A stretch of 64,000 nt of DNA, from contig OY969623.1 of NCBI GenBank assembly GCA_963701675.1, positions 6,944,001 to 7,008,000 of the forward strand, written 5' to 3'. The translations under genes were made by a program, and so were the position numbers. Source of the DNA: G963701675 sp963701675 (GTDB lineage: Bacteria; Planctomycetota; Planctomycetia; Gemmatales; Gemmataceae). The notes below the pieces were generated by a model that was not told the DNA's origin, searched no databases, and worked only from the letters and a program-made list of their open reading frames with translations. How positions within the stretch are numbered: the stretch's first letter is position 1; each line of letters starts with the position of its first letter. Shown here in pieces: positions 31,164 through 40,591 of this stretch.

Positions 31164-32096
31164 CTATTCACACAAAGGCAACCCGTCGTTTCGGACACAG
31201 AGGCGTTGCCAGACGCCCGGTCCGGTGGCACTGCTGTCCGACGGAATTCCGTACGAAATGAGTCGTACAGAACCGTCGCAAAGCACCCCGTTCATGCCGT
31301 TGGAGTGGGCCGAGCCGAATTGGTACGCGACAGGTTGTAACCACGTAGGTGAGATCAAGTCTTTAGCGGGTGGGTCCAGGGCCCAGCGAGTTTCATCCTG
31401 ATCCCAGCCACAGGTGTATCCTTGATCGTCGTCAGGCTGGTTGCTGCCGACGAAGTTGGCGTGCATGCGCTTTTCCGAAATCAACAACGTATGTGACGTG
31501 CCATCCGTAATCACGCCGTTGAGTCGCACCGTGACACTGCGATTGGCGGTCTTTCCTGGGCGTCGAACAACAGTCCCGTTGCGGCCGTTGCCGGGCGAGC
31601 CTGCGATGGGCTCGATCTTTTCGGTGCCGCCGTTGCCGGCGTAGTCGATCATGCATGAGTTTCCGTAACGGTAGTCGTACACCAGTTTTTGGCTGGGTGT
31701 TCGTCTGCTCGGGCAGAAGTATATCTGCAGTAGCGTGCTACGAACGAGTTTATCGTCGGCATTTCTCCAAAGTTCGCCTTGTTCGACATACGGAAGAATC
31801 TGGTATGCCCAACCCCAATTCTGCTTGGGTCCCACGGCCGGTGACGCGCTGTTCCATTGCCTCGGATAGCCAAACGGATCCCAATGTTCGCCGCCATCGG
31901 GGAAATGGCCGATCAAATCATGATGATGGTGAAAAGCGACGCCGATCTGCTTGAGGTTATTACTGCACGCCGTGCGATTAGCCGCATCTCGTACCTTTTG
32001 CACAGCGGGCAACAACAGGCCGATGAGGATCCCAATGATTGCGATGACGACCAACAGTTCAACCAACGTAAACGCGCGTCTATGCTGCGATGGCAT
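31164..32096 (-). CDS. DUF1559 protein with prepilin-type N terminus
   Basis: A type IV prepilin-like leader ([28 protein letters not shown]) begins a few residues after the start at 32096, with cleavage expected before the FTLVELL. The rest is typical of the planctomycete DUF1559 family: [55 protein letters not shown] and the C-terminal [21 protein letters not shown]. At about 310 residues it is family length. These are surface or envelope proteins that occur in many copies per genome; function is unknown. An upstream start at 32252 is possible but gives no leader sequence at the N terminus. Confidence 0.9.
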   Translation of the reverse strand: MPSQHRRAFTLVELLVVIAIIGILIGLLLPAVQKVRDAANRTACSNNLKQIGVAFHHHHDLIGHFPDGGEHWDPFGYPRQWNSASPAVGPKQNWGWAYQILPYVEQGELWRNADDKLVRSTLLQIYFCPSRRTPSQKLVYDYRYGNSCMIDYAGNGGTEKIEPIAGSPGNGRNGTVVRRPGKTANRSVTVRLNGVITDGTSHTLLISEKRMHANFVGSNQPDDDQGYTCGWDQDETRWALDPPAKDLISPTWLQPVAYQFGSAHSNGMNGVLCDGSVRLISYGIPSDSSATGPGVWQRLCVRNDGLPLCE

Positions 32097-32374
32097 GCTA
32101 CGACTCCGATGTGCCCATGAACCTTTGATGCGGATCCGAGAGTTCTTCGCGCGGGTTGACTCGCAGAGAGCAAACGCATTGTAACCAAGCCGATTTTGCG
32201 TGCAATGATAAAGTACTCGTCGGTCGTCGAAAGGCTGGGGCGAATGGCCCACGGCACTCTTCTGATTGGCGCATCTGTTTCTTAGGGGCTTGTAGCTTCA
32301 AGGCAGCGCCGCCATACTGGCGGAATGCGTAATACTGCGGCCTGGGTCTGCGTCCGACGATATAGGACCACGCC

Positions 32375-34510
32375 ATGAGGGCAGCGAAGACAATACTCCT
32401 AGTGCTGGCCTGCCTGCTTTCTTTGGCCGGAGGCGGATCACGTTGTCATGCCAGTGACACCTCGAAGGCGGACATCCGAGATTTGCGACGGCAGCTGCTC
32501 GATCTTCGCTTCAAGGTGCTGACCCAAGAGGGGGAATGCGAGGCGCTTCGCCAAGAAAACAAGCTCATTGCCAATCCGTTCTCCGCTTTGGACGACGCAC
32601 GAAACGAGAGAACGGTTTCCCCTGAGCTTCATGGGACCTGGGACAGAATCTTCCAAATCCTAAAGTCCAGCAGTGACCAACGGCTTGCAGCGCTCGACAA
32701 ACTTTTGTCGCAGGTTGCCCAAGAGCGAGACGACGCGGCCGCGCACTGGCGGTGGGTGAGTGAGCAATCGCTCGCAATCGTCGATGATATTGCCGCAGCG
32801 GATGAGCGTTTTGGTTCGGCTGTCGAGATGCCGGCCGTCATCCAGCCTCTCGGTCGAATCGAAGTGGCGCTGCTGCTTTTGGGGTTACCGGTCATTCTCG
32901 TCGGCTGGGCCGTTGCGCTCCACGAGGCGCGACACGGCATCCGGCGCTGGGTTCGAAGCGGTTCACGGCTCTGGCCATTGTTAGTGAGCTTGATCGGCAT
33001 TGGAACGGCCGGCTGCGCCAGAATAGGCGGATCAAGCGAGGCGACGATTGTGAACGCTTCCCTCAAGCAGCAGGCCGAGTTGTTAACGGCGGAAGCTAAA
33101 GAGCTACAGGAGAAGTCGCGCCATCTCAATGACAAACTCGCGAAGGCGCATGTTGACGTGGAACGCAATCGGCATCGCCTGATTGAGGCCCGGATCGATG
33201 ATGTTGCCGCTGCCGGCCCGAGGCGGCGGATCGCGGACGACCTTGGCGCCTTGGAAAGCGCCACCCAGGTCAGAATCGGGAGGATTCTCGCTGATTCCTT
33301 TGTAATCAAGGGCGTGGCAAAGCAGGGCCTGGAAGAAGTGGCCGAACTTGAGTGGCGTCAAAAACAATTGGACGAGCGACTGGCACAGGGGCGGTCGGGC
33401 TCGGTGGGGCGTGGGGCGATGACGCTCGGATTGTGCGTGGCTGTTGTGGCACTGGCGTTTGCTCCGCTCGTTGCCGTGCGCCGTCGAAATCGAAAACAGC
33501 AACTGGTTGATACGGCGACCTGTCCCCGATGTTTGAGCGGCCATTCATTGAAGCTCCTCACCGGCAATGCACGCGATGCACGCCAATTCGAGCCCCGGCA
33601 CATGGAGTGTCGCCAGTGCAAGTATCACTTTCGCGAAATGTACCGGCATGTCCAGCGCGAGTGCTTCGGCGTGGTCGGCATCCGCGGAAGCGGCAAGACT
33701 CACTGGTTGGTGACCGCTTACGAGCAGATCAAGAACGGGCACGTTTCCGCCCGAGCGGCCTTGCAAAAAGTCCCGTCCTTAGCGGACGAACAGTTCGAGC
33801 GCTACATCAAAGAGGTTCTTGAAGCCCATCAGCAGATGCATCCGACGGGCCCGGGTGTGCCGTCGCCGCTGATGTTCTCGGTTCGCGACGTAGATCGCTG
33901 GGGTCGCGCCGGCGCGATGATGAATGTTTTCGATTTCGCGGGGGCGGTTACGAGCCAAGACATCTATGCCAGCGACGTGCGCCGACGTGCTCTCTTGATG
34001 GACGGCATCATTCTCTTCCTCGATCCGACACAACTTCGTCCCCATGACGTCGATCTAGGCATCGACAGCCAGATTCTGGCCCTTACGCAACTCCATGAGG
34101 AACTACGCGACTTGCGCCGGATGCGAATGGGGCGAGTGATACCGGTTCCGGTCGCGGTTTGTGTCTCAAAGCTCGACCTGTTGCTGAATCGCAATCCGCT
34201 TGGCAGCCGTTCGCGGGCGTTGATAAAAGGGTTGCGAGGGACGTTGTCCGAGAAGCCGTCGCTAAGTGCTTTGCACGCGCGCTCCCGCCTTTTGTCGCGC
34301 GAGATGCAGCTTATTTTTCCTGGCTGGAATCTGCAGCGCACTTTGCGCGAGAACTTCGGTAGCCGGTGGTTGTTTTTTCCACTAACCCCGGTTGGAATTG
34401 AAGAAGACGAGCTTGGCGTCGAAGACTTGAAGCGGCGAACCTTTGCTCCGTTCGGCATCGTCGAGCCGCTCTTGTGGTTGCTTCACATGCGCGGTTATTG
34501 CGTATTCTAA
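32375..34510 (+). CDS. Membrane GTPase with zinc ribbon (candidate signalling NTPase)
   Basis: This 711-residue protein starts with a signal/anchor (TILLVLACLLSLAGG) and a coiled-coil region. Membrane helices follow (VALLLLGLPVILVGWAVAL and LVSLIGIGTAG, then LGLCVAVVALAFAPLVAV). A zinc ribbon is at about residues 387-420 (CPRC and CRQC). The GTPase comes next: P-loop GIRGSGKT, G3 as DFAG in NVFDFAGAV, and G4 as SKLD in VAVCVSKLDLLL. The domain is of TRAFAC type and resembles the double-GTPase (DO-GTPase) group by arrangement, though only one G domain is seen. It is the first gene of the plus-strand signalling cluster; the stop is 24 bases before the kinase start. It probably acts as an NTP-dependent switch at the membrane. 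Confidence 0.8.
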   Translation: MRAAKTILLVLACLLSLAGGGSRCHASDTSKADIRDLRRQLLDLRFKVLTQEGECEALRQENKLIANPFSALDDARNERTVSPELHGTWDRIFQILKSSSDQRLAALDKLLSQVAQERDDAAAHWRWVSEQSLAIVDDIAAADERFGSAVEMPAVIQPLGRIEVALLLLGLPVILVGWAVALHEARHGIRRWVRSGSRLWPLLVSLIGIGTAGCARIGGSSEATIVNASLKQQAELLTAEAKELQEKSRHLNDKLAKAHVDVERNRHRLIEARIDDVAAAGPRRRIADDLGALESATQVRIGRILADSFVIKGVAKQGLEEVAELEWRQKQLDERLAQGRSGSVGRGAMTLGLCVAVVALAFAPLVAVRRRNRKQQLVDTATCPRCLSGHSLKLLTGNARDARQFEPRHMECRQCKYHFREMYRHVQRECFGVVGIRGSGKTHWLVTAYEQIKNGHVSARAALQKVPSLADEQFERYIKEVLEAHQQMHPTGPGVPSPLMFSVRDVDRWGRAGAMMNVFDFAGAVTSQDIYASDVRRRALLMDGIILFLDPTQLRPHDVDLGIDSQILALTQLHEELRDLRRMRMGRVIPVPVAVCVSKLDLLLNRNPLGSRSRALIKGLRGTLSEKPSLSALHARSRLLSREMQLIFPGWNLQRTLRENFGSRWLFFPLTPVGIEEDELGVEDLKRRTFAPFGIVEPLLWLLHMRGYCVF

Positions 34511-34534
34511 TTCGGCGGCTGCGGTGAAAATGCG

Positions 34535-37297
34535 ATGAACTGGCCGAGTCCCATTGATTTTCGCGACGCCCTGCAGAACCCGACGCAATCATTGCGGGAT
34601 CGACAGCTTCAGGTATGCCGGCCGGAGAAAAACGCGCTGGGAGTGCCCAAACCTCGCTCCGGAGGATTCGCCAGCGTCTACAAGCTCGTCAACGGTTCGA
34701 CCGCCACGGCGGTTCGTGTCTTTCACTACCCCAATGAAGAGCGCGAGCAGCGCTACCAGGCTGTGGCGGAGCATCTCCGGCCACGCCGCCCGAAGTGCCT
34801 CGTCGGTTTTAACTATCAAGCCGAGGGCATCAAAGTCGGCAACAAGTGGTATCCGTTGCAGACGATGGATTGGGTCAACGGCATGACACTCGGCGCCTGG
34901 GTCGGGCACCGCGTGGCGGCGGGCGATCGCACCGCGCTTCGCCGGATGGCCGATCAATGGATCGACCTCCTCGCCGAGCTCCGCGCCGCCAACATCGCCC
35001 ACGGGGACTTGCAGCATGGCAACGTGATGGTTCTTAACGGCGCGCCGGTATTGGTCGACTACGACTGCATGTGCGTGCCGAAGCTCGCCGGTCGCCGGTC
35101 TTTCGAAGAGGGGATGCCCGCTTACCAGCATCCTAAGCGCGGCAGCCAAAAGCTATCCTTGGATGTCGACCACTTCGCCGCTTGGATTATCTTCATCGTC
35201 TTGCGTGCTCTGAGTCTGGACCTGTCGTTGTGGCAGCGATACGTAGTCAAGCCTGATAATGAGAACCTTCTTTTCTCGCCACCGGACATTCGCCAGCCAA
35301 GTAAGTCCACGTTGTGGACGGACCTCCTGGCCCTTTCCGATCCGGAAATGAAGGAATGGTGCACCAAACTACGCGAATCGATATCCAAGGACTTTCACAA
35401 CATTCCGGCGTTTCAAATCGATGTGAACGGCGCCCTGGAAAAGGTGTGCAAGACCCAAGATTGGGATCGCATTTGGGAGACTGCCTCGAGCCCTTCGTTC
35501 GCTCAGCGCACTCGCCCAAGTCACTTGGCGCCGATTATCGAAAAAGCGCGGAAACTGGTCGAGAAACGGCAACGGCTTCAAAGTGCGCTCGCTACGAATG
35601 ATCGCCGCCAGATCGCCCGCGCTTACGTTGCCGATCTCGCGTCGGAATGGCCCGCGTGCAAGCCCCTTGTTGACAAGGCTCTTCAAGCGGTCGAAGCCGT
35701 TAAGTGCCTTGACGAGTTGGATGCCCATTTCCGCAAGGGACCGGACGAATTCGTTCGCTGCTGGGAGCGGCTCGAGAAGAAATTGTCCGGGATTCCTGAA
35801 GCGGACAAGTATCGTGCTGATGTCATTCAGATCAAGCAGCGGCGCGGCGCCTGGGACCGGTTTGTTGAGGTTGCGCAGCGGAGGGGCGCCAGCGAACGTG
35901 AGATTGCCACTGCCTGGGAGTACGTAGAGACGTTGGGTCTTACGACGCAGAGTTCCCATCCCGCAGTGGCGCGCGGGAAACTGGCGAAGGAACGCGTTGC
36001 CGCCATGGCGGAACTACACCGAATTCGGGACACGAACGAACAGCGCGCGGATGAGCTTTTCTGTCGCCAGTGGGATGCCAAGCAGGCCATTCTTGCATCC
36101 TGCGCCGAGGCCGTCAGTTTGCGCGACCGCTATCAGGTAGCCAAGCTGAGATTGGCGTCGGTGGCGGCCGTGCAAAAAGCGATAGCCAAGGCTGAGAAGA
36201 ATCCGATGCGGTTCGAAGCGGAAGTTATAGCGGCCGCGGGTCGGCTGCCGCAGAGGTACGGCCATACCGAGCAGCACCGATTGAACGAGACCCGAACCCG
36301 CGCGGCAATACTGACTGCCTTCGATGAGGCCTATCACGCGCAACCCATCCGGGATGCACGCCTGGCCCGCGCTTGGGAGGATCTGCAAAAGTCCGGCTCC
36401 AAGTTACCGAAGGGCGCAACGGCGGAGCGCTGTCGCTTGGCTGTCAAGCGACGCGATCTCCTTCGCGAATTGTCCGACATCGCGCAAACCCGGCCGATAC
36501 ATGAACAGGATGCGCAATGGCTCCTACTCTGGGACGAGGAACTTCTGGCAACGTGCGCCGACGCCGACGGCGATTTTCGACGACGTTACGACTTGGCTTG
36601 CAAACGCACTCGGTCGTGGCAAGAATTGGAAAGCGCTCTCCAAACCCGTGACGCCGATAAGGTTCGAGACTTATCGGCCAAGAACGTGCTTCGCGATTAC
36701 CCGCTGTGCCGCCCGTATGAACGACTCATCACGGAGCTGGTGCAGAACGCCGACCAAGTGGCGAACCTGCTCAAGGCCATCAAAGATAACTCAAGCAACG
36801 AGGTGCTGAGTCATCTCGATCTGACTTTGCTTCGCGATCATCCGGAAATAATTCAGTTAAGCGATCGGAAGTTTGTCGAATCGTGCGTCCGAAAGGCGCT
36901 AGCCAACGGCGTGGCGCTGCGTCCCGGTACTCCGTTCTGTGTGCCGCCCGATGATGACCAACCCTATCGCATTCGCTGGACCTGGGCAGATTCTCGGCTT
37001 ATCAACTATTGCGTCATTGGAACGGACCCTGTGAGATTTCTTAGTACGCCGGAACAAGCTCGGGATGGAACGGTACAGCTCGAAATCCACGAGCACCGCC
37101 GGCTTATGTCGTCAGGTGGATTTCCAATAATCGCTGAGCCGGGTGATAAGAAGATCATGGTAACGCTGTGGCCCGTTGTCGACCTAGGCTGGACCCGAAT
37201 GGTCGGTGTGCCCATCCACGCCGGCGAAGTGCATCTTCATAACGGCGTCCACGGCGCGTCGTCCAAATGGTCGCTCCGCCGATTGCTCACAGGATAG
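34535..37297 (+). CDS. Atypical protein kinase with long helical tail
   Basis: This protein has 920 residues. The kinase-like domain occupies about 1-270: Gly-loop GGFASVYKL, β3 strand AVRVFHYP (Arg in place of the usual Lys), HGDLQHGNVMV (in place of HRDxKxxN), and LVDYDCM (in place of DFG). This is the pattern of TerY-P-associated kinases and choline-kinase-like proteins. The tail (about 300-800) is a chain of helices rich in Arg/Glu (for example KCLDELDAHFRKGPDEFVRCWERLEKK) and ends with a beta domain (SRLINYCVIGTDPVRFL). It is intact. It lies between the GTPase and the membrane-anchored unknown gene and is likely the phospho-writer for the cluster, unless the missing Lys makes it a pseudokinase. 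Confidence 0.8.
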   Translation: MNWPSPIDFRDALQNPTQSLRDRQLQVCRPEKNALGVPKPRSGGFASVYKLVNGSTATAVRVFHYPNEEREQRYQAVAEHLRPRRPKCLVGFNYQAEGIKVGNKWYPLQTMDWVNGMTLGAWVGHRVAAGDRTALRRMADQWIDLLAELRAANIAHGDLQHGNVMVLNGAPVLVDYDCMCVPKLAGRRSFEEGMPAYQHPKRGSQKLSLDVDHFAAWIIFIVLRALSLDLSLWQRYVVKPDNENLLFSPPDIRQPSKSTLWTDLLALSDPEMKEWCTKLRESISKDFHNIPAFQIDVNGALEKVCKTQDWDRIWETASSPSFAQRTRPSHLAPIIEKARKLVEKRQRLQSALATNDRRQIARAYVADLASEWPACKPLVDKALQAVEAVKCLDELDAHFRKGPDEFVRCWERLEKKLSGIPEADKYRADVIQIKQRRGAWDRFVEVAQRRGASEREIATAWEYVETLGLTTQSSHPAVARGKLAKERVAAMAELHRIRDTNEQRADELFCRQWDAKQAILASCAEAVSLRDRYQVAKLRLASVAAVQKAIAKAEKNPMRFEAEVIAAAGRLPQRYGHTEQHRLNETRTRAAILTAFDEAYHAQPIRDARLARAWEDLQKSGSKLPKGATAERCRLAVKRRDLLRELSDIAQTRPIHEQDAQWLLLWDEELLATCADADGDFRRRYDLACKRTRSWQELESALQTRDADKVRDLSAKNVLRDYPLCRPYERLITELVQNADQVANLLKAIKDNSSNEVLSHLDLTLLRDHPEIIQLSDRKFVESCVRKALANGVALRPGTPFCVPPDDDQPYRIRWTWADSRLINYCVIGTDPVRFLSTPEQARDGTVQLEIHEHRRLMSSGGFPIIAEPGDKKIMVTLWPVVDLGWTRMVGVPIHAGEVHLHNGVHGASSKWSLRRLLTG

Positions 37298-37396
37298 CGG
37301 CGCAAGAGCAGACGAGATTGATCGAATAACCTGGAAACCGGTACAGTCTTGAGGTTGGCTTACTAGCCATGTGTTTCCCAGACGCAAAGTAGGTAA

Positions 37397-38794
37397 ATGG
37401 CGAAAAACTCTGTACTGCTGTTGCTGGCGCTCCCCATCTTGTGCGTGGGGTACCTCGAGTGTCGCCGCTTTGTGCTCCAAAACGTAGCGACATCAAGTGG
37501 CCAAGAGAGCGAACTTGCGAGCATCAAACAGGCTCTAACCCGTGAACGAGACAACGCCGTCCAGATCACACGAATGGATGACTTCTGGCGCTCCGGAATG
37601 CGGATGCAAAAAGGCGCGACGGCTAATGTGCCGTCGCGGTTTCAAGACTTGGCCGAGGCCTTCCAATCGCACGGTAAGAACCACATAGACTTACGCCGAT
37701 TCGCCACACGTATCCGTGATGGCGAATCGTCGGAGTTGCCCGAGCACGAAGAACTGCGATCGATTCTGACTACCCGCGCCGCCCTGCGCAACGACGAACG
37801 AGACATCAGCCGGCGACTCAACAGTTACGAGGCCGGCGGGTCGGGGCGGCGTGATGCCCTCGTGGATCGCCTGGAGCGCTATCGCAATACTACCGGGCAC
37901 GACGCCGGCTTCTATGCGACATGCATGGCTCGAATCGCCTTTTGCGACCTGCAAAGGACCTATACGGACCAAATGCTTAACGAGATCCACGCGCAGTTCC
38001 GGCGCTGGGCGCGTCGAGCAGAGGCGTCATTGCCCGAAGCCAACCGTCTGCGCGAAGCAGTGGCGGCATGGCAGAGTTTCATCAACACGCATCCCGCCGA
38101 CCAGGCAAAAACCGAAAAAGCGATTACCCAACTCGCCGAGTGGAAGAATGCCCGGTTCCTCCTCGGGATCCTGCAAGAAACCCGGCCATCAACCATTTCC
38201 TCAACCGTGCAACAGCTTCGCCGATTAGGTGACTTGCTCAAGGATGAGTCTGTCTCGGCACGTTTCCGGGAAACTGCGCACGCGGTCGCTGTGAATTTGT
38301 GCGAAGACGTGCTGCCCCTAAACAAACCGTTGGACACCAAGGTGCTGGTCCACAGCCGCGGCGCCGAGGCGCCGAAGGAAGTCGATAAGACCAAAGTCGT
38401 CATCACATGGAGAAGTAGATCGCCTAATCGCCAGTACCTGGTGCAATCCAGCGTCCACGACGGCATATCGCTCGAGGAGCAGCATGAGAACGAGTGCACG
38501 ATCGACCTGGCCGAAGTGGAGTGCGTCGTCGTCGAGGGCGCGGTCTTAGAACATCCCGAGCCGCCGCGGAAATTGCTCAGCCCAACGTTACGCAGCGAGG
38601 CATTCCATCGATACAACCAACTACGCAAGGACCTAAAATGGACGGCCGGTTCGCTTCGGGAACTGCAGAAGGAATGCAATGCCGATCGGCGGCTCGAGCC
38701 GGAATTGCGTAAGGCCGGCCTGTTGCCGCGCATTAGCCAATTGCTCGATGTGGTCGGGGAACAGAAAGATCTGTTTCCCGATGGTGATACATGA
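37397..38794 (+). CDS. Membrane-anchored protein of unknown function in the signalling cluster
   Basis: This 465-residue intact protein has one N-terminal membrane helix (VLLLLALPILCVGYLECRRF). The rest is helical with coiled-coil-like Arg/Glu/Gln-rich stretches (for example QESELASIKQALTRERDNAVQ and RRWARRAEASLPEANRLREAVAAWQ), and a beta segment near residues 340-385 (VVITWRSRSPNRQYLVQSSV). No family is recognised. Gene order between the kinase and vWA genes suggests it is a scaffold or target in the same pathway. Confidence 0.7.
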   Translation: MAKNSVLLLLALPILCVGYLECRRFVLQNVATSSGQESELASIKQALTRERDNAVQITRMDDFWRSGMRMQKGATANVPSRFQDLAEAFQSHGKNHIDLRRFATRIRDGESSELPEHEELRSILTTRAALRNDERDISRRLNSYEAGGSGRRDALVDRLERYRNTTGHDAGFYATCMARIAFCDLQRTYTDQMLNEIHAQFRRWARRAEASLPEANRLREAVAAWQSFINTHPADQAKTEKAITQLAEWKNARFLLGILQETRPSTISSTVQQLRRLGDLLKDESVSARFRETAHAVAVNLCEDVLPLNKPLDTKVLVHSRGAEAPKEVDKTKVVITWRSRSPNRQYLVQSSVHDGISLEEQHENECTIDLAEVECVVVEGAVLEHPEPPRKLLSPTLRSEAFHRYNQLRKDLKWTAGSLRELQKECNADRRLEPELRKAGLLPRISQLLDVVGEQKDLFPDGDT

Positions 38795-38850
38795 TTAAGT
38801 TTCGCCCGTCGCCAAGCTATTGACCCTGTACCTATTTGGAGGAACGCACC

Positions 38851-39731
38851 ATGTCGATGACCATGACTGAGACCGACAAGTATGTCAAAGAGGTGAGCCG
38901 GGCGAATCCCGGTTGTATCATCTTTCTCCTCGACCAGTCCTTCTCGATGACGGACGGGCTGGCGGGTTCGCCCAGGCCGAAGATCGAAGTGTTGGCCACG
39001 GCGATCAACCGTTTCCTCGGCGACCTCATCATTCAATGTGAGAAGGGAGAAGAGAAGCCGCGCAACTATTTCGATGTCGCGGTTATCGGTTACACGTCCG
39101 ACAAGGTCACCGGCGAGACGGCGATCATCAAGTCTCTCCTGCCGCCGTCGCCGCGCGGCGGCGATGTTGCCAGCATCGTCGACCTTTACGATAACCCCCT
39201 CGACAAACAAACGGTGCAGGAGGAGAAATCGGGCCAGCTCGTGGAGACGGTGTTTCCGATTTGGTACAACCCGCCGCCGCCAGAACAGATGGCCGGCACG
39301 CCGATGTGCAAGGCCATGGAGTACTGTCACCAGATCGCCAGCAACTGGTGTTTCGAGCATCCGGCCAGTTTCCCGCCGATGGTCATTCACATGACAGACG
39401 GCGAATCGACCGACGGCGACCCGGAGACGGCCGCCGCCAACCTGCGGGCGTTGGAGACGAACGACGGCAATTTGCTGCTGTTCAACTGCCATCTTTCTTC
39501 CAGCCCCGCGCTGGGCGTTCTCTTCCCCTCGTCCGAGACCGAACTACCGGACGATTACGCGAAGATGCTCTTTCGACTCTCCAGCACGATTCCGGAGCGC
39601 TTGCGAGTTATGGCGGAAGTGAAATCGATCAAGATGCCGCCGGACTGCGCGGGATGGCGTTCAATGCCAACGCCGTGCAGATGCTGCAACTCATCACGGT
39701 CGGCACCGTCGTGGCAAGGAACTTGCGTTAG
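38851..39731 (+). CDS. vWA domain (TerY-like) protein, one frameshift
   Basis: The start at 38851 has a strong site (TTTGGAGGAACG). The MIDAS motif DxSxS is DQSFS (IIFLLDQSFSM), with the Thr region GTPMCKAM and the Asp/Gly pair HMTDGES. These are the metal-binding residues of TerY-type vWA domains. The frame changes near 39643 by loss of one base. The C-terminal end (MAFNANAVQMLQLITVGTVVARNLR) resumes in another frame and stops at 39731. Repairing it gives about 294 residues. In TerY-P systems vWA partners with kinase and PP2C phosphatase; here the PP2C gene follows within three bases of the stop if read from the GTG. Confidence 0.82.
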
Positions 39732-39763
39732 GCGTGTCGGCGCTGGCCGAGAAGGGTGTCTTC

Positions 39764-40591
39764 ATGCCGCCGCTGGAATGTGCCTACGATGTGAATGCAC
39801 TCTGGGCGCCGAAGGAGGGGAACGAGGAATCGCAGTGGGAAGACGGATTCGCCTTTAACCCCTCCGCCGGCGTGCTGGCCCTGGCCGACGGGGCCAGCGA
39901 AGGCATCTACGTCAAGAAGTGGGTCGACATCCTGGTCAACGACTTCTGCGACGTCCGCCCCGACCTGGATGACTCAGTCGCCTACGCGGAATGGTTGGGA
40001 CGGTGCCGCAGTTTGTGGTTCGAGCAGATCGACTACGCCAACCTGACCTGGCCGAAACGACCGAAGGTGGACCGCATCGGCGGTGCGGCCACTTTCGTCG
40101 GCTTTCGTTTGGAAGCGCCGACCGCCGAGGGTAACCTCGGCTGGAAGGCTTGGGCAGTGGGAGACGCCTGCCTCTTTCACATCCGGCACAATCGGCTTGT
40201 TCTCAGTTTTCCGCTCTTCTGGAGCGATGAGTTTGGCATGGGGCCGAAGCTTCTCGGCACGCAGTCGGACGACGTCGCGCCGGAGCTGTCCGCCATCGGT
40301 GGGAGCTGTCACCCGGGAGAGCAGTTCATATTCGCGACGGATGCCGTCGCCGCGTGGCTTCTGCGCTCTGTCGAACGAAACGCCGAGCCGGACTGGATCG
40401 ATTTTCACACCCTGGACGATTGCCTGTGGCGCTTGGACATCAAACGACTTCGCACTGAGCGGAAAATTGCCAACGACGACTGTACGTTGCTCTCATTGCG
40501 AGTTACGGAAGCCACGGACGGCGCCGCCGATCATCCGGATTTCGGCGGCGCTCTTACTGAGTTCCCTTCGGCTCCCCAATCGTCAGAGTAA
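39764..40591 (+). CDS. PP2C-type protein phosphatase
   Basis: The protein has about 275 residues and the PP2C metal-binding pattern: a first acidic site near EDGFAF, LALADGASEG, GGAATFVGF, WAVGDACLF, FATDAVAAWLL and the closing NDDCTLL. It removes phosphate from Ser/Thr residues, using two metal ions. I chose the ATG at 39764 because GAGAAGGG precedes it; a GTG at 39734 is an alternative that nearly abuts the vWA stop. The gene ends convergently with the next gene, with an overlap of 38 bases. It is the eraser in the kinase-phosphatase-FHA circuit. Confidence 0.82.
   Translation: MPPLECAYDVNALWAPKEGNEESQWEDGFAFNPSAGVLALADGASEGIYVKKWVDILVNDFCDVRPDLDDSVAYAEWLGRCRSLWFEQIDYANLTWPKRPKVDRIGGAATFVGFRLEAPTAEGNLGWKAWAVGDACLFHIRHNRLVLSFPLFWSDEFGMGPKLLGTQSDDVAPELSAIGGSCHPGEQFIFATDAVAAWLLRSVERNAEPDWIDFHTLDDCLWRLDIKRLRTERKIANDDCTLLSLRVTEATDGAADHPDFGGALTEFPSAPQSSE

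Noticed and set aside
37960..39492. Minus-strand frame of 510 codons opposite the unknown and vWA genes
   Set aside because: Antisense shadow; the plus-strand MIDAS residues and membrane helix are specific.
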